Source: Manihot esculenta
Lineage: Eukaryota > Streptophyta > Magnoliopsida > Malpighiales > Euphorbiaceae
Length of the DNA: 64,000 bases
Assembly (NCBI RefSeq): GCF_001659605.2
Contig: NC_035177.2
Span: 1,550,611 to 1,614,610 of the forward strand
Direction of reading: 5' to 3'
In this document: one piece after another, positions 48,610 through 58,995 of the stretch
Numbering within the stretch: the stretch's first letter is position 1
How the letters are laid out: every line of letters begins with the position of its first letter
Position numbers and translations under genes: made by a program
The notes under the pieces: model-generated
What the model was told of the DNA's origin: nothing
Databases searched by the model: none
Seen by the model: the letters and a program-made list of their open reading frames with translations, nothing else

Positions 48610-50990
48610 TGTAACGACCCGAAAATCGGACCGCTATCGGCGCTAGAATCCGGGTCGACTTAAGGCCGCCGGGACCCGTAGCAAGCCTAACATACATCCT
48701 GTATAGCTGGTATAATCCCATACATGATCAAACATAAGCATAAACTTTAAAACATAAAACTGTAAACTTCTTCTGTAACCCGTTTGACCTGTGTATGCAC
48801 TATGACTGAACTCATATAACCCCTAGGGTCAGCATATCCTTTGTCAAACTCGGTCCATCACATAAAACGATATAAAATAAAACTCATGTATAAAGGGATT
48901 TACCAACTCGGGCCAAGCACAATACTATAACTCTGAACATATAACATAATAACATTATGCAATACAACTCTTTTTACATCAATACATAACCTTACATTAC
49001 ATCATGTCCACAACTATTCTATTACATAAACATGACCATGGACGTAACCTGCTGATCTCCTGACTATCTCTGACCCTGCAAACCTGGGGTTAGGGGAGAG
49101 GGGTGAGCTAAAAAGCCCAGTGAGCAGAAACTAAAAAAAAAACATTTGCTTTAATTCCTCCATTTTTAGGTATATTGTTATTATTTACCTCTTTCTTATT
49201 CATGCTTTCATGAAATGCAACACATCACAGCTAATCACATAAAGGATGAATTTGTCACCACTAGCCCTCTACATATCATAACATGTCCAACTACACCAGG
49301 GGCGATTAGGCCTCACCTAGTGTTCGCTTGCATAACTCATATCATAACATGTCCGACTACACCAGGGGCGATTAGGCCTCACCTAGTGTTCGCTTACATA
49401 ACATAGTACCAGGGGCGACCTGGTCTTCCTATCTCATATCATACCATGGCATATCATATCATATCATATCGTATTGAGGGCTAGAGGATCATTCAAGATT
49501 CATCCACATCATCAACATATTATGCAATGCAGCATATTCGTGAATTCTAATGCAAACAACCTATTACATATCATGGTATTCATGATGCATGAACATGCTT
49601 AAAACATTTGATTTATTTGCTTTAAAATAAGAGAGTTGTGTTCCACTCACCTGTGACTAGCTCAGGGCCGACTCTGAAACGGCTGACACTACTAAACACC
49701 TCGGTTCCTCGGGTCCGATCCTACACAGGTGGACTCCAGTGAGGTGCCAAACATACTCTAAACAACTCATAAAAGACTACCCAAAAACCCCCTAAAACAT
49801 CATAGAAGCATGCATAGAAAACACCCAAGAAAAGGCTGGGCAGGGCACTTTCGGCGGCACCTTCGGCGGCCGAAAGTCCCAGACAGAGACGAAAGTCAGG
49901 CAAGTTCGGCGGCACCTTCGGCGGCCGAACCTTTTCTCCAGAGACGAAAGTCAGGCACTTTCGGCGGCCGAACATTACCTTCGGCGGCCGAAAGTCTGCT
50001 TTCAAGCCAAAAACTCAACTTTCGGGGGCAAGGTTAGGCGGCCATTCCATTCATTCAAAGGCAGGTTCGGCGGCCGAAACCACCTTCGGCGGCCGAACCT
50101 GAGTTCTTCCCAGAAGGGCAGAACTCAGCTTCTCATGCATTGAAGCCTCCCAAACCTTCCAAACACCCCTAAAACATGCATTAACTATTCTACAACATGC
50201 AACCAAGCACATAGGGGTCTCAAACTATCCTAAACCCCAACAACCATCACAAGAACAAACATTATCATACATTGGGCATAAAACCCACATAAACCCTAAC
50301 ATGCATATCTACCCATCAAAACCATCTTAAAACTTCATGAAACGTAAAGAAAAGCATAGATCCACACTTACCTCTTGAAGATCGAGGGTTGGTGCGACCC
50401 AAAACTTGAGATGTGGAGAACCCAAACTCTTAAAGTCTCCAAGCTCTCCAAACCTTGATCCAAGCTTTAACACTCTTCAAAACAACCATATAGCTTATAA
50501 AACGTGAAGGATTTGAAGAAAAAGCAAGAAAACGACTAGAGGAGGACATGAACACACCTGAGCTCGAGAATGGGGAGAAATCTCGCCCATTTCCGGTCTG
50601 AGGGGCTTTTATAGGTGGCCAGCCAAACCTCCTTCGGCGGCCTAACGTGCATGCAAAACACCCCCATGTTCGGCGGCCGAACTTGAGGTTCGGCGGCCGA
50701 ACCTGGTTTGTTCAAACATAGCTTTCGGAGGCCAAAAGCGCTCCCAAAACCAACTCATGTTCGGCGGCCGAACTTCACTTTCGGCGGCCGAACCTGGCAA
50801 AAACCTCCTTAGTCTTTTCTTTTCAAAACTCCCTTCTTTTTCATTTAAAACCATGAAATCAGTAAAAATCATTTTAGAAAATCACATTTTACCCCTCTAG
50901 AAGACTCTGGCATCATCAAAATTCCATATTCCAACGGAGATTCCGCCGGAAGGTAGGGATTCCGATGCCGGAATCTAGCCGGGTATTACA
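48610..50990 (-). repeat. Right LTR (5' LTR of the element)
   Basis: Matches the left LTR along its whole length. Length changes: one CATAT unit fewer, one extra A in an A run near 49140, and a 12-bp insertion CACCTTCGGCGG near 49912 within the stem-loop cluster. These sum exactly to the 8-bp size difference. Confidence 0.92.
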
Positions 50991-51088
50991 TAGCTTGGTG
51001 GTAATTTAGTATTCATGACCTTTAGAGGTCATGTGTTTGATTTGCAGGTATGTTTCTTTTTTTTTTCTTTTTTTTTTATTTTTATTTA
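50991..51088 (+). mobile_element. tRNA-derived SINE-like sequence, split by the Ty3 element
   Basis: TAGCTTGGTGG (50991-51001) fits a pol III A box, and GTTTGATTTGC (51035-51045) fits a slightly decayed B box. The spacing is 44 nt start to start, as in tRNA genes. A T-rich tail follows (51050-51088). The few bases before the A box lie left of the Ty3 element (about 41945-41957), and the TAGCT duplication is the start of the A box itself. It could be a tRNA pseudogene rather than a SINE. Confidence 0.5.
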
Positions 51089-52724
51089 ATACAATTAAAT
51101 CTTTGAGAAGATTCGAACCTTTGAAAAAAATACACATTAAACCCTAGCTGCTTAGATTTTCGAATCCATCTTGCTAATTTCGCTCTCTCTTCTTCTTCCT
51201 TTTGTTACTATACTGCTGAGATTTTCGAGTTCATCTTGCTAAATGATGCCCGAAAACGATCTAATTTTAAAGGCTCTCACTCAGCTTTCCTCTCTCATTT
51301 GCTTTGAGTTCTCCATTTCTTAGATTTCTTGAACCATAAATTGTGTTAGGACCTGACGTCCACTGATATAAAATTTTTACCACATTAAAAAATCATTTTA
51401 ATTATAACTCTTGATCTGGGGCTATCTGAATGGCGCCAACCTATGATTTTTTATTTTATTTTATTATAATAATATATTTATATTATATTAATTTAATATA
51501 ATTTTTTATAATAATAAATATTTTTAAATATTTTTTATAATATATTTTAAAATTAAAATTAATCTCAGTTATAAGTTTATTAATACATAGTTATTATATT
51601 ATATATTTTATTATTTTTATATATAAGAGTATTATATATTTTATTATTTTTTATATATAGGAGTATTATAAAAGTCGATAACAAAGAGAACTACTCAAAA
51701 AATATTTATTATTCTATCATTAGATGTATACGAAATCACTAAATTATTTATAATTTATAAAAAAAATAGATAAATAAATATGAACGTTTGAAATTACAAG
51801 ACTTAAATTTACATTTATTAGTTGCTCTCGCACAGTGTACACATTTAATTGCACCGTAATTAATATTAATTTTATAATTTTATAATGCTGAAATTATATA
51901 ATACTAATAATATTTTTTATTTAAATATTAATAATAAAATATATTATTTATTAATATTATTTTATAATTACTGAATTTTATCAAAGAGAAATAGATAAAT
52001 AAATTTAAAATTTTAAAAATTAAATTTATATTGAAACAATTCATCAAAAAAATAGATAAATAAATTTAAAATTATAAAAATTAAATTTACACTTTATGAG
52101 CTGCCCTCAATAGTACACGATTAATAAAATATATTAATATTTAAAATTATAAAATAACATTATATTACAGTTAAACGTGTATAAAATTATTAGATTATTT
52201 ATAATTTATAAAAAATTAATTAATTAATTAATTAATATAAATATTTTAAAATTATAAAAATTAAATTTATATTTCATATAATCATATACGTCTAATCACA
52301 TCATAATATTAATTTTATAATATTAAAATTATATAATGACACTAATTTTTTTTATTTAAATATTAATATATTTTAATATATTATTATTTAAAATTATAAA
52401 ATAATATTATTATACGATTAAATATATAAAAAATAAATATATATATAAATTAATTAATATAAATATTTAAAATTATAAAATTAAATTTATACAATTGTAC
52501 ACCTCCAATTATTGGAACATAATATTAATTTTATAATACTGAAATTATATAATATTAATAATAAAATATATTAAATATTAATATATGAAAAATTATGAGA
52601 AATAATTAAAGATATTTATTATTAAAAAAATTATATTATAAATAATATTATCAAATTAGTATAATGTAAATATATTATTATAATATAATAACAATTAAAA
52701 AAAATTAAAAATAAGTAACGCGCC
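51089..52724. other. AT-rich spacer between Ty3 and CACTA elements
   Basis: From about 51440 it is almost only A and T, with repeated words such as AAATTATAAAAATTAAATTT spaced 150-200 bp apart (near 51770-51800, 52010-52030, 52068-52092 and 52246-52270). This suggests old tandem or dispersed duplication. No gene. Confidence 0.5.
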
Positions 52725-52739
52725 CAACACTACAAGAAT

Positions 52740-52935
52740 TCACAATTTCACTAACGGATTTCACTAACGGATGGTAAATCCGTTAGTATCACTAACGGAT
52801 TCACCAACGGTTTGCAATCCGTTAATGATAGTAACGGATTCACCAACGGCTTGAAATCCGTCAGTGATTCTAACGGATTCACGGAATCACTCTAACGGAC
52901 TACTAACGGATGAAGCCATCCGTCAGTAATCCGTG
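52740..52935. repeat. Left subterminal repeats of the CACTA element
   Basis: About ten copies of TAACGGAT / ATCCGTTA or CCAACGG-type words in both orientations within 200 bp. This is the typical landing zone of CACTA DNA-binding transposase proteins. Confidence 0.8.
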
Positions 52936-52999
52936 GGTGAAAATTTTGGAGCCAAAATCCCAGTCTTAAATGAAAGACCTAATTCCTTAAAATCAAAAT

Positions 53000-53405
53000 C
53001 ACTGAAATCTGAAGTTGTCTCCAACCTTGCCGTCGTTCACTGCCAAGTGCATCGTCCGCCGCCATCAACGGTTCGCCGCCATCAACAGTTCGCCGCCATC
53101 AACGGTTCGCCGCCATCAACCGTCGACAACGAAGCTTATTCTCAACATCAATATCCACGGGCTCACTGAAATCGAAACTTGGTTCCAACCTATCGGCTGT
53201 TCACTGCCCTGTTCATCCAACGTCCACCGCCATCAAAAGGTTCGCCGCCATCAACGGTTCGCCGCCATCGACAGTCGACAACGGAGCTTATTCTCAGCAT
53301 CAATATCCACGGGCTCACTGAAATCGGAACTTGGGTCCAACCTCTCGGCCGTTCACTGCCCTGTTCATCCAACGTCCACCGCCATCAAAAGGTTCGCCGC
53401 CATTT
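53000..53405. repeat. Tripled ~150-bp module with CGCCGCCATCAACGGTT repeats
   Basis: A segment beginning TCACTGAAATC and containing GTTCACTGCC, then GCCGCCATCAA words, occurs three times (starts near 53001, 53164 and 53313). The last two are about 150 bp apart and nearly identical. Inside it, CGCCGCCATCAACGGTT recurs every 16-17 bp (53055-53120 and 53225-53275). A related segment without the GC-rich part lies at about 55886-55985. No function assigned. Confidence 0.75.
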
Positions 53406-53588
53406 ATGCTTGTTTAATTTTTTGTATTTTTTTGCTTGTTTAATTTTTTGCTTGTTTAATTTTTTGCTTGTTAATTTTTTGCTTGTTAATTTTATGATAC
53501 ATTTATGCTTGTTTTATTTCTTTGCTCAACCCGTTCCCATCATAGATTTTTTTTTCAAGACCGTCACAGTTTCCTTGCATTTTGACAT

Positions 53589-53952
53589 TGCACCTGCTGG
53601 TGCACTTGGCAAGTGCACCAGCAGGTGCATTTTCACATTGCACCTGCTGGTGCACTTGCCAAGTGCACCAGCAGGTGCACAATTGGAAATGCACCTGCTG
53701 GTGCACTTCCAAGTGCACCAGCAGGTGCACAATTTAAATTGCACCTGCTGGTGCACTTGCCAAGTGCACCAGCAGGTGCACAATTGTAAATGCACCTGCT
53801 GGTGCACTTGCCAAGTGCACCAGCAGGTGCACAATTGGAAATGCACCTGCTGGTGCACTTCCAAGTGCACCAGCAGGTGCACAATTGGAAATGCACCTGC
53901 TGGTGCACTTCGCAAGTGCACCAGCAGGTGCATTTTCACATTGCACCAGCAC
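53589..53952. repeat. Palindromic array 1 in the CACTA element
   Basis: Seven units, starting at 53590, 53640, 53691, 53741, 53792, 53843 and 53893 (period 50-51 bp), plus a partial eighth. Each unit is an inverted repeat: arm GCACCTGCTGGTGCACTT, a 2-4 bp centre, then the reverse-complement arm AAGTGCACCAGCAGGTGC. Units are joined by short AT-rich linkers (ACAATTGGAAAT, ATTTTCACATT). Both strands stay open in several frames because the repeat lacks stop codons; I do not regard these as genes. Confidence 0.95.
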
Positions 53953-54250
53953 ATTTGGCCTAGCTACTAGCTAGGTCACTTTATGTTTATATATTCTTTG
54001 CATAGAGAGACTAATCTAAGGCCATTTGATCAATGCTTTGCAAAGATGAAAGAAATTATTTAATTTGGATCTAGATTATATTCTCCATCCTTAATTTTTG
54101 GCTTTTGTACATAGAAAAATGAGTGGAGAATGAAGTTTATAATCATTTCCTTAAGAAAATGCTGCATTTTTCTTGTATAAAATATGAGCATGATAGTCAT
54201 GTGAAAGGGAGTTTTTCTTTGATTCATCACTATTGAGTAGTGATATAGAA

Positions 54251-54730
54251 TGCACATGCTGGTGCACTTGAAATGTGCACCGGCAGGTGCATTTTCACAT
54301 TGCACCTGCTGGTGCACTTGCCAAGTGCACTAGCAGGTGCATTTACAATTGTGCACCAGCTGGTGCACTTGGCAAGTGCACCAGCAGGTGCAATGGGAAA
54401 ATGCACCTGCTGGTGCACTTGCCAAGTGCACTAGCAGGTGCACATTTCAAGTGCACCAGCAGGTGCACTTGGACAAGTGCACTTGCTGGTGCACTTGTGC
54501 ACCAGCTGGTGCACTTGTGCACCAGCTGGTGCACTTGTGCACCTGCTGGTGCACTTGTGCACCTGCTGGTGCACTTGCCTTGTGCACCTGCTGGTGCACT
54601 TGCCAAGTGCACCAGCAGGTGCACATTTCAAGTGCACCAGCAGGTGCACTTGGACAAGTGCACTTGCTGGTGCACTTGTGCACCAGCTGGTGCACTTGTG
54701 CACCAGCTGGTGCACTTGGACAAGTGCACA
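54251..54730. repeat. Palindromic array 2 in the CACTA element
   Basis: 480 bp of the same arms rearranged. The first part has 40-bp hairpin units like array 1, some with changes (ACTAGCAGG, ACCGGCAGG). The centre has a 20-bp tandem repeat GTGCACCAGCTGGTGCACTT, whose first 18 bases are a perfect palindrome. A block of about 120 bp (54421-54540) is repeated at 54602-54720, offset 181 bp. About 300 bp of unique sequence separate it from array 1. Confidence 0.93.
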
Positions 54731-55152
54731 TTTACATTTACATTTCATAACTAATTATTTTTGATTTTTGGTTTCTGCTTCGTCTTTAATCAGATGATAA
54801 TGATCAAAATAATTATCAAGGCGATTATACTGTATAGTAATCTACCTGATAATAATTGGTTAATTACAATTTGAACGAAAAGCTTTAATTTTGTGCTTTA
54901 TGAGAAGTCGAATATGAATCTTACAAAGTGGGAAGATTTTGAGGTGAGATCATTGTGTTTTAGGCATTATGTTCAACAGAGCTGAGGAAGTTTCATTCAT
55001 GGATTTTGCCAACACTAGTGGTTAGCTCCTCAACATCTAAGTATCAGTCAAAACGCTGAACTAACTTAACAGTCATAGAGTGTCTTATTTTTGCTTTGGT
55101 TAATGATTTTCCTTAGAGAACTCTTGACACCAAAAACTTTGTTTGGTTACAG

Positions 55153-55219
55153 GACAAGGGAATTGGGCATTGGCGTTTTAGCTGTATCATGTCATTTTCT
55201 TGGAGGCCTATTCTCTCTG
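55153..55219 (+). other. Exon-like segment inside the CACTA element
   Basis: 67 bp bounded by an acceptor (TTGGTTACAG) and a donor (GTATGC). One frame reads TRELGIGVLAVSCHFLGG, a membrane-helix-like string. It may be a fragment of a captured host gene. The parent is not recognised. Confidence 0.3.
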
Positions 55220-56328
55220 GTATGCTCCAGGATCTCACATTAAACTCATCATAAAAGACATGTTATTGCTGTAGATAACTGGTATTTCCTTAGAATTTTC
55301 ACTGTATTCTGTCCATTTGGAATAAGACTTTCGTAAAAATTCAATTCAATTGATTTATTTTCTAATGATTCTTTTGTTTGGAATGAAAGAATTCAATTCT
55401 TTTTAGCTCAAAAGCCTTTTATTTGAAAAGGAGAAAATCTTGTATGATTTTGCAATAATTCTTTTGAATTCTTTTATTGCAAAATGAATTATGCTAAACA
55501 AGCGATTCAGCTCAAGAATCTGTGAGTTGAAAGTGTGGTAGCATCAAAACAAAAGCAAAATTCTGTAGAAAAATATATCACAAGAGAAATGGTGTTTACT
55601 ATGGATGGATTTCTTCTAAAACTTCTACTGTCTATAGAACCACAGCTTCAAGGCTTTTGTATACAATTTGATAATATAGCTCCAGATGCTTAGCTGATTA
55701 GATCTGACTCTGTGAAGCTATATTGCAGCTACTGGGTATACAGAGTACTATTTTGACGCACAATCTGGAAGAGTATGCAGGTAATGATAGTGGGATTATG
55801 AGAAGACTTCATTCTATCTTTTCAATATTATTGTTTCAGTCTTAATTCATTTAGCTATGCAAACATTTCAGGCATGTAGAACACTGGAAGCCAAATACAA
55901 ATTCCTAAATGAAATCCCTAAATTGTTTGCTTGTAAAATCAAAATCACTCTGAAATCTGAACTTGCCTCCAAAATGCACAGTTGTATCCACATGAAACCT
56001 TGTATTCAATTTGTTTCAAGTGAAATTTTTATGTTCTGCTAAGTTAGCATCTTTTGGTTTTGTGAATATAGGATCTTTTTCTTTTCTTTCTGATATTAAA
56101 AAGAATGGACAGGAATTTCTATAAATTGGTCATTCTAAAATTTTTATATCCAAAGTGCAGGCAGTCCTTTATAAGTTTGAGATTGGAGTTACATTGTTCA
56201 TTTTTCACTCTTAACTACACATCTTCAATTATACTGCTTTGAAAATGACATCTCCATGAAATTAACTTTTTTAGTTGATTTTACATATTTAATACATATA
56301 TATTTATGTATTTTGATTTTGTGTCCAG

Positions 56329-56490
56329 GGTCCTGGCAGCTGTGAAGGTGCAAAACATGACAAAAATTCAACTACAAAGTGCGAGAGAAAATCCATGAAC
56401 AACGTTCGAATGGCAAAGACAAGGTTAAATGAACGTGTAAAGAATGATTGCTTTCCTAAAGTGAACAAGGAGAATCTCCAAGAGCCCTAA
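56329..56490 (+). other. Possible terminal exon inside the CACTA element
   Basis: After the acceptor TTGTGTCCAG, a 53-codon frame runs to TAA at 56488-56490. It is polar and basic (MAKTRLNERVKNDCFPKVNK). It could be the last exon of a captured gene or of a decayed transposon gene. I do not recognise the family, and 53 open codons alone are weak evidence. Confidence 0.3.
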
Positions 56491-56764
56491 TATAGTTTCC
56501 AATAGAACTTTGAAGAGAGGACCTTATGGTTATAAACAAGCTGAAGCACATAATGGTGCTGCCCATAATTTTTATTTCAAATTAAAATTGTAGTACAAAT
56601 TCTTTAAGTTTCACATATATTTGAATGAGTAATTTGGTTTTTTACGTAGTATTATTAATGTACATGATGATGGATGGATATGAATGGATGATGATGGATG
56701 AATGCACAGGAGAACAGGTATGAAAATATTTATGATTTACCAAGGGAATTGGATGAACAGGGGT

Positions 56765-57100
56765 ACAGATCACCAACGGAATTTCCGTTGGTGACACCTA
56801 ATGGTGATCAGTTGGTGTCACCAACGGAATTTCCGTTGGTGATCCGTTGGTGTCACCAACGGAATTTCCGTTGGTGATCAGTTGGTGTCACCAACGGAAT
56901 TTCCGTTGGTGATCCGTTGGTGTCACCAACGGCAATTTCCGTTGGTGATCCGTTGGTGACACCAACGGACACCAATTCCGTTAGTGATTAAAATTACCAA
57001 CGAGGATTTTCCCGACGGACTTAGTCCGTCACAGATCCGTTGGTGATCCGTTTCACCAACGGAATCTCTGTATTTACCAACGGAAATGTCCGTTGGTAAT
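56765..57100. repeat. Right subterminal repeats of the CACTA element
   Basis: A tandem series of CACCAACGGAATTTCCGTTG, itself an inverted repeat around AATT, with period about 50 bp (56772, 56820, 56860, 56891 and so on), then single AACGGA / TCCGTT words up to the terminal repeat. The motif core CCAACGG matches the left side, so both ends can bind the same protein. Confidence 0.8.
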
Positions 57101-57122
57101 TTAAGATTTTCTTGTAGTGCAA

Positions 57123-58995
57123 GATTTATAATTAAAATTATTTTTTAATGTCGGGCTGGCACAAGAAGCTCTTCTGCCAGCTGACATGTTTTTTAAAAAA
57201 AAAACAAAAAAATCTATTGCGTTTGTAGTGAGTCTGACATGGTCGTCAAAATCTTTTTGGCAAGTAAGTTTGCTATGGACCCAAATTAACAAATTAAACT
57301 TTTTTTAACCTCAAAAAGGCAAAATCACCTACCTTTGATACGAAATCTGATTTACACAAGCATATTAAACAGAGCAGCAAGAAGGATCTCAGAAACCCAT
57401 AATCAACATGACATGGGACAGCTTGCATGGATGAATTTTTTGATGCCATTTGGTTACAATGAGCAGGATTCAGGTGCACAATTAGGGTTTTTACAAGTAT
57501 AATTAAACATGGATTAAAGGGTTGTAGCCTTGTAGTTGTAGGACTTTTTTGCACTGCTGGTTAGACACTCTATGCAGTAACACTAGAACAGGAAAATAAA
57601 TGAGTTTAGGTTTCAAAGCTAAAAAAAAAGGCTAAACTTCCTTAGACATCACATTTTAAGGTAGAGTTGCATCAAATCCAAGAAACACAACCCGCTGGTA
57701 TTTATTCAAGGAAAATGCTGAAATACACCAATCAATTCACACAAGATGGTGTAGAAATCGCTAGTGAGTCTCACAAACATAAATATAGTTCCCATGGGAT
57801 GCATTAATCTGACAGTGGATAAAATTTAGTGCACTTCTTCGTCCTAATTCGTTCGTTCTATATAGCACAACTATTTATTCAATAAGAAAACTGCAGTACA
57901 GAAGTCTGAAACTAATCCTGAGCTAGATTCTTTACCAAGGTTGAAACTAAAGAAACTGACCACAATTAACTTTATTAAATAGACATGTAAACCTCACCAA
58001 GTAAACCCTATAGTAAATCTGGACAATTATTCTAAATGTTCAAGTCTTTAATCTTGTTTTTCCTTGATCCTTTGTTGCTAGCATCACAACAACAAAACTG
58101 AAGGGATGAATTCATGAAAGAATGAGAGGCGAAAGATCACTGCTATGGCTGATTAATTATCAGCATAGAGAGATATCAATATGAATTAAAGATGTGTTAC
58201 CTATACGACATTAACATGAAAATGGCAAGGAGAGGCATAAGAAAGGGCCTGCACAAAAACCTTATAACTGCCACACATCTATAATTTTCAACAAAAAGGA
58301 ATTGCAAGTATAACTTCTCCAGTGAGCAGATAATAAAGGAAACTAAAGCAGGACATCTAGGAAGGTTTACATCTCCTCCTGAGTGTATCCCAAAATATAC
58401 ATGAACATCAGAGTTCCATCCTCCAGGAGAATTCTAAAAGTTGCTTTAGTTGATTTATGTGTGCAAGTGTCAAAAAAAAATGTAAGTAATGAGATATAGC
58501 CAAAATCTTTAAAGTCTAAATTTTTTTTTTTTTTTAAATCTAGAGCCAGCATCATTAATAGAAAGAAAGCAATTAGAATTGCAGAATTATTTCAAAAATC
58601 AGCTCCATTTTAGTTTAGTCCACTTCAGCAAAAAGCTTCCTGCACATTTAACTAAAATAAATTGAAAAAGGAACAGAATTATATGCACGAAGGCATAACA
58701 GACCATGCAATTTAAAACTAACAACCCATGTGCATGAGCATTTGAGAGAAAGAAAGTGTAGAAGGGAGGAAGGAGAGGGAATCAATTACTACAGTTGACG
58801 GATTAACAAAATTCCAGGATATCATAATGTGAGGAAAAAAAAACATGTATCATATGAATAGAAGATGACAAGGAAAAGGATCTAGGACATGGGAAGATCA
58901 TGCTCACAGCAAAGCTTCTCTATTAATGACTGTCACAGATACATCAAATTGAAAGCTTCACTAGATGGACCAAAAAGAAATATACAGAGTCATAT
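57123..58995. other. Intergenic DNA and 3' flank of the PPR gene
   Basis: No gene is supported. The part nearest 58995 should contain the 3' UTR of the minus-strand PPR gene. The longest minus open frame (57294-57554) shows no recognisable domain and is probably chance. Confidence 0.45.

Larger units (their letters stand above)
41958..50990 (-). mobile_element. Young Ty3-type LTR retrotransposon, minus orientation, pol-defective
   Basis: A 9,033-bp element with a perfect 5-bp target duplication TAGCT (41953-41957 and 50991-50995). LTRs are 2,373 bp (left) and 2,381 bp (right), both TGTAACGACCCG...GGGTATTACA. The primer site complement GCTCTGATACCA at 48595-48606 beside the right LTR, and the pyrimidine-rich complement of a polypurine tract at 44331-44344 beside the left LTR, fix the minus orientation. 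The interior is 4.28 kb: gag is one long open frame, while pol is shortened and broken. Domain order (gag, RT, RNase H, integrase C-terminus) is Ty3/gypsy. The pol end resembles chromovirus-type elements (KIGP-like YIGPLESCKGFG, then HSFFHVSTVYE). Confidence 0.93.
52728..57119. mobile_element. Non-autonomous CACTA (En/Spm-type) transposon
   Basis: Starts CACTACAAGAA and ends TTCTTGTAGTG: perfect 11-bp terminal inverted repeats with the CACTA hallmark. A 3-bp target duplication CAA lies at 52725-52727 and 57120-57122. Subterminal regions at both ends are crowded with short inverted motifs, as in this superfamily. No long transposase frame exists in its 4,392 bp, so it must rely on a transposase in trans. 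Internal cargo is a tripled 150-bp module, two palindromic arrays and exon-like segments. Confidence 0.93.

Noticed and set aside
53589..54730. CRISPR-like regular repeats with short spacers
   Set aside because: This is plant nuclear DNA. The repeats are inverted units with near-constant AT linkers inside a CACTA element, with no cas genes and no unique spacers.
53179..54764. Many long overlapping open frames on both strands (up to 263 codons) rich in CTCWCTCQVHQQVH-like and SAPAGA-like residues
   Set aside because: They are read-throughs of the palindromic arrays, which lack stop codons in several frames on both strands. There is no gene structure, and the repeat composition fully explains them.
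57294..57554. 86-codon minus frame downstream of the PPR gene
   Set aside because: No recognisable domain, no splice context and it lies beyond the likely 3' UTR. Chance is the simplest explanation.
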